Under the pieces are notes generated by a model, which worked only from the letters and a program-made list of their open reading frames with translations, was not told the origin of the DNA and did not search any database. Positions 1 to 6,208 of a DNA stretch of 9,715 nucleotides are shown here, piece after piece (within the stretch, counting starts at the first letter, position 1; every line of letters starts with the position of its first letter). The position numbers were made by a program, and so were the translations under genes. This DNA comes from Chloroflexia bacterium (GTDB lineage: Bacteria > Chloroflexota > Chloroflexia > Thermomicrobiales > JALYUS01): assembly GCA_025928215.1 (NCBI GenBank), contig JAICJW010000146.1:1-9715 (forward strand). Reading direction: 5' to 3'.

Positions 1-654
1 CGAGACATCCGCGCTCGCCCGGTTCGCGATTCGCCATGCCACCGCCGGTTCGCCGGGCGCGTGTGCCGGGGGCGGTGCGTCGGTCGGCGCGTGCATTGCG
101 TTCGTGCGCCAGTAGACGCCGCTCTGCCGCTCCATCCATCCTCCGCCAACCAACTCCCGGCGCAACGTCGCAGTGTCCTCGTGATGGCGCTTGATGATCT
201 CGTTGACCGTCTTCTCCGGGTAGCGCATACCTATCTCGAACTGGCCCGCGAGCCAGTTGAGGATCACATCGCGCTTCTTGCGGCTCGCCGGGATCTTCTT
301 CAGGCGCAGACCTTCGAAGAACTCGCCACGCACCTTTTCATCCCATGTGGCATCCGCGGCTCCGGTATTCCTCGTGGCGATATTTTCCGGCCGTACCCCA
401 TGGTGCATGCGCCTGAGCGTGTCGAGATCAAGCCGGTAATAGCGCGTCGTGCCATCCGGGCGCATCCGTACCAAATTCGCCCGGCGCAGGATGCCGAGGT
501 GATGCGACACCGTGGGTGGCTTGAGTGACAGTGCGGTCGCCAGCTCTTCCACGCTGAATTCGCGGCTCGCGAGCAAGCCCGCCATCTTCAATCTGCTCTC
601 ATCCGCAAGCGCCTTGAAGAACTGAAGGGCTTGCGGCTGTTCCGTTTCATCCAC
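1..654 (-). CDS. ArsR-type HTH transcriptional regulator with DUF2087 domain (C-terminus beyond window)
   Basis: Reading the minus strand from a GTG at 654 gives 218 codons with no stop before the window edge, so the 3' end is missing. The start is supported by GGAGGAG nine bases upstream (664-670). Residues 8-75 form an ArsR-like winged helix: ALQFFKALADESRLKMAGLL, then the recognition helix around KPPTVSHHLGILRRANLV and a wing ending RYYRLD. Residues 111-183 match DUF2087, with KKIPASRKKRDVILNWLA, YPEKTVNEIIKRHHED and a terminal YWR. A Pro/Ala-rich tail follows. The visible part has no cysteine, so a thiol metal or arsenic sensor of the classic ArsR kind is unlikely; the ligand is unknown. 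It probably represses its own promoter through the palindrome just upstream. Family assignment is firm; effector and targets are unknown. Confidence 0.9.
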   Translation of the reverse strand, partial: MDETEQPQALQFFKALADESRLKMAGLLASREFSVEELATALSLKPPTVSHHLGILRRANLVRMRPDGTTRYYRLDLDTLRRMHHGVRPENIATRNTGAADATWDEKVRGEFFEGLRLKKIPASRKKRDVILNWLAGQFEIGMRYPEKTVNEIIKRHHEDTATLRRELVGGGWMERQSGVYWRTNAMHAPTDAPPPAHAPGEPAVAWRIANRASADVS

Positions 655-679
655 CGTTTCGTTCTCCTCCGCGACACGC

Positions 680-721
680 GATTATTCGATACTTATCTAC
701 GTAGATAAGTATCGAATAATC
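680..721. promoter_or_regulatory. Perfect 42-base palindrome, probable operator of the ArsR-type gene
   Basis: Bases 680-721 equal their own reverse complement throughout, centred on TACGTA (698-703 region) with arms ATTATTCGATACTTATC. It is AT-rich within GC-rich DNA. It lies about 10 bases upstream of the regulator's Shine-Dalgarno and covers the predicted -10 box and start point. ArsR-family dimers bind palindromic sites over promoters, so an autoregulatory operator is the natural reading. There is no T-run or loop, so a terminator is unlikely. Palindromy is seen directly; the operator role is inferred. Confidence 0.8.
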
Positions 722-736
722 TCCTGCGTCTGTCAA
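708..736 (-). promoter_or_regulatory. Sigma70-type promoter for the ArsR-DUF2087 gene
   Basis: On the minus strand a consensus -35 TTGACA (736-731) is followed after 17 bases by GATACT (713-708), a 4/6 match to TATAAT. Transcription would start near 700, about the centre of the 42-base palindrome, leaving a leader of roughly 45 bases before the GTG start. The perfect -35 and ideal spacing make this the clearest promoter in the window. The overlap of -10 and start point with the palindrome fits repression by occlusion. Confidence 0.65.
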
Positions 737-816
737 GTAGAGGGATCTGGAACCGGCGACCATTGATCGCCCGGGCGTATGCGGCATCAGATGGGGAATA
801 GGTGTGATCGGGGCGA

Positions 817-2568
817 CTATTCGGCGAAGGTAACGAGCGGTGCGCCGAGTTGGATGGTCGCGCCGGGTTCGGCATGGACGGTTTCGACAACGCCGTCCCG
901 ATCCGCCTGCACCTCATTCTCCATCTTCATCGCCTCGATCACCGCGATCACCGACCCGGCGGTGACGGGCTGCCCGGCGGCGACCGGCATACGAACGAGG
1001 ACGCCCTGAATCGGGCTGGCAATCGTCCCGTTCCCGCCCGTGCCGCCGTTCCGCGTCCGATCCAGCCGGGGTGGTGGGCGGCGGGCAGATTGCGGCGCGT
1101 GCGCCAACGCGGATTCGAGGCCATAGACGCACATCCGCTGGCGCTCCCCCCCGATCTCCGCCGTCACGAGGCGACCGGCATCTATCGGCGGTGCGGGCAC
1201 GGGGTCCGGCTGGGGCATGAGCGAGGCAAGCAGACCGGTCGTCTCGATGAACTGCGTCGTCGCCTGCCCATCGCGGAAGGCCGGTTGAGCGAGCGCCGCT
1301 TGATGAAAGGGGATGGTCGTCGGCACACCAGCGATGTCGTAGGCGGCGAGCGCCCTTTCCATGCGCGCGATTGCTTCCGAACGATCCGCGCCATATGCGA
1401 TCAACTTTGCGACGAGCGAGTCGTACTGTGTGGGGATCGCATCGCCCTCGCAGTAGCCGCCATCTACGCGCACGCCGTCGCCCGTGGGCTCGCGATAGCG
1501 CGTCAGGAGGCCGGGCAATGGCTGAAAACGGCGGGCGGGGTCTTCCGCGACGATGCGGCACTCGATCGCGTGGCCGGTGGCGGCGATATCGCTCTGCGCG
1601 AGCGTGAGTGGTTCGCCACGCGCGATCCGCAACTGCCATTGCACGATGTCCACACCCGTTACCATCTCCGTGACCGGGTGTTCCACCTGAACGCGCGTGT
1701 TCATTTCGAGGAAATAGACCTCGCCATCCTGCTCGATAAACTCGACCGTCCCCGCGCTGACGTAGCCGACACTGCGCGCGAGGGCGACGGCGGCCCCGGT
1801 GATCCGGTCACGCGCCGCCGGCGTGATACCGGGCGCGGGCGATTCCTCGATCAGCTTCTGGTGCCGCCGTTGCACCGAGCAGTCACGCTCGCCGAGGTGA
1901 ATGACCGTGCCGCGCGCGTCGGCCAGCACCTGCACCTCGATATGGCGCGGCGTGGGGAAATACCGTTCGAGATAGACTGCGGCGTTGCCGAACGACCGCG
2001 CCCCTTCGCGCGCCGCGCCTTCGAGCGCCGCCGCGAGGTCGTCCGCACGCTCCACAACGCGGAAGCCGCGCCCGCCGCCGCCGCCCGCCGCCTTTACCGC
2101 GAGCGGGTAGCCGTGCGCATCTGCCCATTCCCGCGCGACCGCGATGTCGCTGATCGCCTCCGCCGTGCCCGGCACAATCGGCACACCGGCAGCGGCGGCG
2201 ATCCGCCGCGCGGCCACCTTATCGCCCATCGCGCGGATGACTTCGGCGCTTGGCCCGACGAAAATGATCCCCGCCGCCGCGCACGCCTCAGCGAGCGCGG
2301 GATTCTCGGAAAGGAAGCCGTAGCCGGGGTGGAGGAGCGTCGCGTCGGATCGCTCAGCGACGCCGATCAGCGCCGGAATGTCGAGATACGGGAGCGTGGC
2401 GGTCGTCGCCTCAATGCGGAAGGCGCGATCGGCCATCCGGGTATGCAGCGCGTCCTGCTCGCCGGGGCCGTAGACGGCGACGCTCGTCAGTCCGAGCGCG
2501 CGACAGGCCCGGATAATCCGGCAAGCAATTTCACCACGATTCGCGATCAGAACAGTTGCCACACTCAC
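817..2568 (-). CDS. pccA: Acyl-CoA (probably propionyl-CoA) carboxylase alpha subunit: biotin carboxylase fused to BCCP
   Basis: A 583-residue protein that carboxylates its own biotin with ATP and bicarbonate and passes the carboxyl to the beta subunit. Residues 1-450 are biotin carboxylase: VLIANRGEIACRI at 6, HPGYGFLSEN at 80-89, ATP-grasp loop KAAGGGGGRG at 159. Catalytic residues fall at the same numbers as in the E. coli enzyme: K159, H209, K238, E276, E288, N290, R292, E296, R338. A Pro-rich linker leads to a BCCP domain (515-583) with biotinylation motif EAMKMEN, lysine 548. The GTG start at 2568 is chosen because AAGGAG lies nine bases upstream and homology begins at once; the frame stays open to 2928, but that extension lies in the hydrolase gene and has no family likeness. 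The hydrolase stop is 22 bases upstream. Substrate is inferred from the mutase and epimerase genes in the same run. Confidence 0.93.
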   Translation of the reverse strand: MSVATVLIANRGEIACRIIRACRALGLTSVAVYGPGEQDALHTRMADRAFRIEATTATLPYLDIPALIGVAERSDATLLHPGYGFLSENPALAEACAAAGIIFVGPSAEVIRAMGDKVAARRIAAAAGVPIVPGTAEAISDIAVAREWADAHGYPLAVKAAGGGGGRGFRVVERADDLAAALEGAAREGARSFGNAAVYLERYFPTPRHIEVQVLADARGTVIHLGERDCSVQRRHQKLIEESPAPGITPAARDRITGAAVALARSVGYVSAGTVEFIEQDGEVYFLEMNTRVQVEHPVTEMVTGVDIVQWQLRIARGEPLTLAQSDIAATGHAIECRIVAEDPARRFQPLPGLLTRYREPTGDGVRVDGGYCEGDAIPTQYDSLVAKLIAYGADRSEAIARMERALAAYDIAGVPTTIPFHQAALAQPAFRDGQATTQFIETTGLLASLMPQPDPVPAPPIDAGRLVTAEIGGERQRMCVYGLESALAHAPQSARRPPPRLDRTRNGGTGGNGTIASPIQGVLVRMPVAAGQPVTAGSVIAVIEAMKMENEVQADRDGVVETVHAEPGATIQLGAPLVTFAE

Positions 2569-2590
2569 CCCGCTCCACTCCTTCAGGCGA

Positions 2591-3472
2591 TTATGGCGCA
2601 TCGAAGCGGGCGCGGGCAAATGCCAGCAGATGCTCCGCGACAATTTCAGGCTGCTCCTCGGGCAAATAGTGGCCGCAGTCCGGGATCGCCACCCCGTGCA
2701 CATCGTCCGCGACCGCGCGCCAGCTATCGAGCACGGGCCGCGACGCGAGGTTGCCACTCTCGCCCCAGAGGAGGAGCGTCGGTACGGTGATGCGTATGCC
2801 CGCTGCATGTTCGGCACGATAGCGCGGCACATCCACCGCGAAGATCGCGCGGTAATCATTGAGTGCCGCCGCGACCGCACCGGGTTGCAGGAACGCCTCG
2901 CGATACGCCTCCCACGCGCCGTCCGCACGCATCCGTTCGAGGAAGCCGGGCGTCCGCATGAAGAACCGTTCGAGATAGGCTTCCTCGCGCCCGGCGATCA
3001 GTTGCTCCGGCAATTCCGGCACGAGGTGAAAGACCCAATGCCAGTACCGTCGCGCAATTTCGGCGGCGGTGTAATGGTCGTAAACGTACTCGACCGGCAG
3101 AATATCGAGCAGCGCCACGCCTACGAGGCTCGCCGGATGATCGAGCGCATAGCGCCGCGCCACCCGCGCCCCCCGATCATGCCCGATCAGCACGAAGCGC
3201 CCCAATTCGAGATGCCGGACGAGCGCGTGAATATCCGCCGCCATCGTTCCTTTGTCGTATCCCTCGATCCCCGGCGGCTTCGACGAGTCTCCGTAGCCGC
3301 GTAAATCAACCGCAATCAGCCGGTGCCGCTCCGCGAGCGCGGGCCAGACACGCCGCCACATCACCCAACTCTGCGGAAAGCCATGCAGCAGCACGAGCGG
3401 TTCCGCATCGTTCGCTCCGCCCGTGACATAATGCAGGCGAATGCCATTGACGTTCGCGAAGTCGTGCGTCAT
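2591..3472 (-). CDS. Alpha/beta-fold hydrolase, fluoroacetate dehalogenase/epoxide hydrolase-like
   Basis: A 293-residue cytosolic hydrolase with no signal peptide. It has the oxyanion motif HGFP (30-33), a nucleophile elbow GHDRGAR with aspartate (not serine) at 99, a probable acid D123 in LLDILP, and the catalytic histidine H268 in CGHYLPE. An Asp nucleophile marks the haloalkane/haloacetate dehalogenase and epoxide hydrolase branch. The carboxylate-binding arginines of fluoroacetate dehalogenase (DRGxR) correspond to R100 and R103, and its halide pocket His-Trp and Tyr to H145-W146 in YWHW and Y207 in NDYRA. The cap segment 124-222 also resembles that family. Its ATG overlaps the stop of the Uma2-family gene (shared ATGA), and its stop lies 22 bases before the carboxylase alpha gene, so it is cotranscribed. 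The actual substrate is not known; many family members have no tested dehalogenase activity. Confidence 0.85.
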   Translation of the reverse strand: MTHDFANVNGIRLHYVTGGANDAEPLVLLHGFPQSWVMWRRVWPALAERHRLIAVDLRGYGDSSKPPGIEGYDKGTMAADIHALVRHLELGRFVLIGHDRGARVARRYALDHPASLVGVALLDILPVEYVYDHYTAAEIARRYWHWVFHLVPELPEQLIAGREEAYLERFFMRTPGFLERMRADGAWEAYREAFLQPGAVAAALNDYRAIFAVDVPRYRAEHAAGIRITVPTLLLWGESGNLASRPVLDSWRAVADDVHGVAIPDCGHYLPEEQPEIVAEHLLAFARARFDAP

Positions 3473-4032
3473 TCATCGCCACCCAAAACCGCGTCCACGG
3501 GGATTGCCACTGTGGGGATCGCCACCGATTCGACGACCGTCCCGCGTCCGAAGTGCCGGATCAGCTGGTATCCGTCCGCCGCCGGTTCGGTGTGCCGCTC
3601 GATCCGCTCCGCCGCGATATCCACGATCCACGCTTCGGGAATGCCCGCCGCCGCGTAGAGCGGCAGTTTCGTGTTGCGATCAAACTCCGGCGTCGTATCT
3701 GCTATTTCAATCACGATATGGACATCACCGGCACCAGGATATGCGGGTTCGTATCCAGCGGCGCAAATGAGCGTAACATCGGGCTGAGGCACACTCTCAT
3801 TAGAAAGGCGGATTGGGCTCCGTACGGTAACACGAACCTCGTCTGGCGCGTTCGGCACGAGCAAATCGGTAAGCATCCTGGAGCAGAACGCGTGCGGAGG
3901 GCTGATTGGCTCCAAGGTGAGAATCTCACCACGAATCAGTTCAAGATGATGGTACTTCGTGAGAATACCAACCTCGATCATCCGCTCATACTCACCCGCT
4001 GTGAAGTGATAATATGGCATCAGTATGACCAT
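3469..4032 (-). CDS. Uma2 family (DUF820) PD-(D/E)XK-fold putative endonuclease
   Basis: A 187-residue protein with the Uma2 layout: YHHLELIRGEI near 27-37, PDVTLI with D85, then IVIEIADTT with E109 and NTKLPLYAAAGIPEAWIVD with K122. D85, E109 and K122 match the PD-(D/E)XK nuclease core, so the active site looks intact. Uma2 proteins are numerous in Cyanobacteria, Chloroflexota and Planctomycetota and their role is unclear. The ATG at 4032 has GGAG eight bases upstream; an internal ATG four codons later lacks one. The gene starts 35 bases after the carboxyltransferase stop and its TGA overlaps the hydrolase ATG. A hand count over 3721-4020 gives about 54% GC, against about 70-80% in nearby carboxyltransferase lines (4261-4380), suggesting later acquisition. 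Confidence 0.88.
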   Translation of the reverse strand: MVILMPYYHFTAGEYERMIEVGILTKYHHLELIRGEILTLEPISPPHAFCSRMLTDLLVPNAPDEVRVTVRSPIRLSNESVPQPDVTLICAAGYEPAYPGAGDVHIVIEIADTTPEFDRNTKLPLYAAAGIPEAWIVDIAAERIERHTEPAADGYQLIRHFGRGTVVESVAIPTVAIPVDAVLGGDE

Positions 4033-4067
4033 CGGTCATTCTCCATCCCGATCACCGACTCAATCAC

Positions 4068-5621
4068 CTATAGAGGAATATTGCCGTGCCGCCGTTCCGG
4101 CCAGGGGCGGTGCTTATTCCGCAGGAGGGCGAGCGCCTGGATGAGCCGGAAGCGCGTCTCGCGCGGCTGGATGACGTCGTCCACGTAGCCACGCGCGGCG
4201 ACGGCGAAGGGGTTGGCGAACCGCTCTTCGTAGTCCGCGACAAGTTCCCCCCGTTTTTCCGCCGGATCGGGGGCCGCCGCGATCTCCCGGCGCGCGATCA
4301 CGCCGACCGCCGCTTCCGGCCCCATCACGGCGACCTCCGCCGTCGGCCACGCGAGATTCAGATCCGCGCCGACGCTCTTGGAGCACATGACGACATACGC
4401 GCCCCCGTACGCCTTGCGGGTGATGACCGTCACTTTCGGCACGGTTGCCTCGCAATAGGCATAGAGCAGTTTGGAGCCGTGCCGGATGATGCCGCCGTAT
4501 TCCTGATCGGTGCCGGGGAGAAAACCGGGCACATCCTCGAAGGTGACGAGCGGCACATTGAAGGCGTCGCAGAGGCGAACAAAGCGCGCCGCCTTCTCGG
4601 ACGCCAGAATATCCAATGTCCCCGCCAGATGCATCGGCTGATTCGCGATGACGCCAATCGAATAACCATCGAGGCGCGCGAAGCCGGTGAGGATATTCGG
4701 CGCGAACTCCGGCTGCAATTCGAAGTAGGAATCCGCGTCCACAACCCGCCGGATGACGCCGCGCATGTCGTACGGCTTCGTCCGCAGTTCGGGCACGAGA
4801 TCGTCCAGTTCGGGATCAGCGCGGTGCGGGTCGTCGGTCGGCGCAACGCGCGGCGGTTGCTCTTTGTTGTTCGCGGGCAGATACGAGAGGAAGGCGCGGA
4901 CGAGATCAACGCTGTGATCCTCATCCACGGCGACGAGTTGGGCGACGCCGCTCTCGGTCGCGTGCGTGTGCGCGCCGCCGAGCGATTCGTGCGTCACATC
5001 CTCGCCGGTCACCGTCTTGATGACATCCGGCCCGGTGATGAACATCTGTGAAATGCCGTCCACCATCACGACGAGATCGGTCATCGCGGGGGAATAGACG
5101 GCGCCACCCGCGCACGGCCCGGCGATGATCGAGACCTGCGGGATGATGCCGGAGCATTGCACATTGCGGTAAAAGACGTCGCCGTATCCTTCCAGCCCCT
5201 CGACACCTTCCTGGATACGCGCGCCCGCGCTGTCGTTGATGCCGATCATCGGCACACCCGCTGCCCGCGCCTTGTCCATGATCTTGACGACTTTTTCCGC
5301 GAAGACTTCACCGAGCGACCCGCCATAGACGGTGAAATCCTGCGAGAAGACGCAGACGGGCCGCCCGTCGAGCAGGCCGAAGCCCGTGACGACACCATCG
5401 CCGAGGGGGTGGCGCTCCGGCATCGTGAAGTGCTCCGAGCGATGTACCGCGTAGGGGTCGAGTTCGCTGAAGGTGCCCTCGTCGAGCAGCGCGAGGACGC
5501 GCTCGCGCGCCGTGCGCTTGCCGCGCGCGTGCTGCTTCCGCTGCGCCTCATCTTCCTCGCGCTGCCGCTCCGCCTGCAACCGCGCGATCCGCTCCGCGTG
5601 GGGGTGATTATTCGTGGTCAT
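4068..5621 (-). CDS. pccB: Acyl-CoA (probably propionyl-CoA) carboxylase beta subunit, carboxyltransferase
   Basis: A 517-residue carboxyltransferase, the usual length for PccB/AccB proteins, that moves carboxyl from biotin to the alpha carbon of acyl-CoA. It has two crotonase-like halves: the N-terminal half contains GKRTARERVLALLDEGTF (34-51), NDSAGARIQEGV (129-140) and oxyanion loop GPCAGGAVYSPA (168-179); the C-terminal half contains FEDVPGFLPGTDQEYGGIIR (361-380) and oxyanion loop RKAYGGAYVVM (402-412). The residue after GGAY is V410; in Streptomyces coelicolor PccB this is D422, which influences acetyl versus propionyl preference, so specificity may be broad. The ATG at 5621 has GGGAG four bases upstream; the open frame extends to 5750, but that part lies inside the upstream gene. 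The start overlaps the upstream stop by 14 bases, suggesting translational coupling. Confidence 0.93.
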   Translation of the reverse strand: MTTNNHPHAERIARLQAERQREEDEAQRKQHARGKRTARERVLALLDEGTFSELDPYAVHRSEHFTMPERHPLGDGVVTGFGLLDGRPVCVFSQDFTVYGGSLGEVFAEKVVKIMDKARAAGVPMIGINDSAGARIQEGVEGLEGYGDVFYRNVQCSGIIPQVSIIAGPCAGGAVYSPAMTDLVVMVDGISQMFITGPDVIKTVTGEDVTHESLGGAHTHATESGVAQLVAVDEDHSVDLVRAFLSYLPANNKEQPPRVAPTDDPHRADPELDDLVPELRTKPYDMRGVIRRVVDADSYFELQPEFAPNILTGFARLDGYSIGVIANQPMHLAGTLDILASEKAARFVRLCDAFNVPLVTFEDVPGFLPGTDQEYGGIIRHGSKLLYAYCEATVPKVTVITRKAYGGAYVVMCSKSVGADLNLAWPTAEVAVMGPEAAVGVIARREIAAAPDPAEKRGELVADYEERFANPFAVAARGYVDDVIQPRETRFRLIQALALLRNKHRPWPERRHGNIPL

Positions 5622-6048
5622 GTCGCTCCCGATACTCGGAGATGTCCAGCAGATTATCCGGGTCGTGGTAGGTCGGCGGCAAGCCATGATCGAAGAGGAT
5701 CGCCGTCGCAACCTGCCGCAGATACGAGAGATCCGGCTTGAAGATGACACCCTGACCGTGGAAGAGATTTCCTTCCGTCATCAGTTCCCACGTCCGCTCG
5801 TCCACGCCGACAGCATCACGCCCCATCTCGTCGGAGAGCCAGACATCGAGGATCGTGAACGCGCTATCGGCGACCCATGCGCCCATCGAGCCGCTTTCGA
5901 CCATATCCGCACAGCGCAAGGCCATCCGCGCGATGGTAATATCCGCGCCATCGCGGTCGCGCCGTTCGATCCGCTCGATGATTGGCCGCACCATCGCCAC
6001 CGCGTCCGGCGGCGCGTGATATGTTTCCGCAATTGTTTCGAGGCTCAT
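5608..6048 (-). CDS. Uncharacterised 146-residue protein coupled to the carboxyltransferase gene
   Basis: I do not recognise this family. The protein is soluble-looking, with no signal peptide or membrane segment, and acidic, with a His/Asp/Glu-rich end (EYRERHDHE). It looks helical at the start (residues 14-50, IIERIERRDRDGADITIARMA) and has a Gly/Phe/His stretch around NLFHGQGVIFKPDLSYLR (94-111). There is no DxHxxG motif, so it is not the missing B12-binding mutase subunit, and it does not resemble the short epsilon subunits of actinobacterial carboxylases. Codon-level coding evidence is good: ATG at 6048 preceded by AGGGGG six bases upstream, and a stop (5608) 14 bases inside the carboxyltransferase gene. 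Its place between mutase and carboxyltransferase suggests an accessory role in this pathway, but that is guesswork. Confidence 0.8.
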   Translation of the reverse strand: MSLETIAETYHAPPDAVAMVRPIIERIERRDRDGADITIARMALRCADMVESGSMGAWVADSAFTILDVWLSDEMGRDAVGVDERTWELMTEGNLFHGQGVIFKPDLSYLRQVATAILFDHGLPPTYHDPDNLLDISEYRERHDHE

Positions 6049-6061
6049 ACGTAACCCCCTG

Positions 6062-6084
6062 CCCTTTCCCCACGGGGGAAGGGG
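6062..6084. repeat. GC-rich hairpin upstream of the 146-residue gene
   Basis: Arms CCCTTTCCCC (6062-6071) and GGGGAAGGGG (6075-6084) pair over ten positions, one of them G-T, around a 3-base loop. It sits 14 bases before the ATG of the 146-residue gene, with its Shine-Dalgarno close behind. No T-run follows in the direction of transcription. It may be a dispersed intergenic hairpin of the kind common in GC-rich genomes, or a leader structure. Confidence 0.6.
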
Positions 6085-6161
6085 TGACTCATCGCACTAT
6101 CGAGACATTCCCCCAAGCGCCCGACCATAATCGGAGGGCGCATGCTATGCACCCCTCCCCT

Positions 6162-6187
6162 CCCCTCTCCATTGCGATGGAGAGGGG
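6162..6187. repeat. Perfect 11-bp hairpin just downstream of the mutase gene
   Basis: CCCCTCTCCAT (6162-6172) and ATGGAGAGGGG (6177-6187) are exact reverse complements around the loop TGCG. The hairpin begins 21 bases after the mutase stop, so it could end or stabilise the mutase transcript, but G-rich sequence rather than a T-run follows, so it is not a classic intrinsic terminator. The rest of the 6049-6208 gap shows no convincing promoter. Confidence 0.65.
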
Positions 6188-6208
6188 CCGGAGGTGAGGT
6201 TCCCCTCT

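Noticed and set aside
680..721. The 42-base palindrome as an intrinsic terminator for the biotin carboxylase gene
   Set aside because: It is AT-rich with no loop and no following T-run, and a good promoter overlaps it, so an operator explains it better.
768..777. CGCCCGGGCG palindrome after the biotin carboxylase gene as a terminator
   Set aside because: It has no loop and no T-run; a 10-base self-complementary GC word is expected by chance at this composition.
850..2790. Long plus-strand open frame (646 codons) opposite the biotin carboxylase gene
   Set aside because: It is a mirror of the GC-rich codon pattern of the minus-strand gene. Its translation is Arg/Asp/His-rich and low in pattern, while the opposite strand has a complete, catalytically intact enzyme.
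2569..2928. N-terminal extension of the biotin carboxylase upstream of 2568
   Set aside because: The frame is open, but it lies inside the hydrolase gene, is Arg/Ser-rich with no homology, and the GTG at 2568 has a strong AAGGAG.
5622..5750. N-terminal extension of the carboxyltransferase to 5750
   Set aside because: It is the shifted frame of the 146-residue gene; the ATG at 5621 has GGGAG and matches the usual family start.
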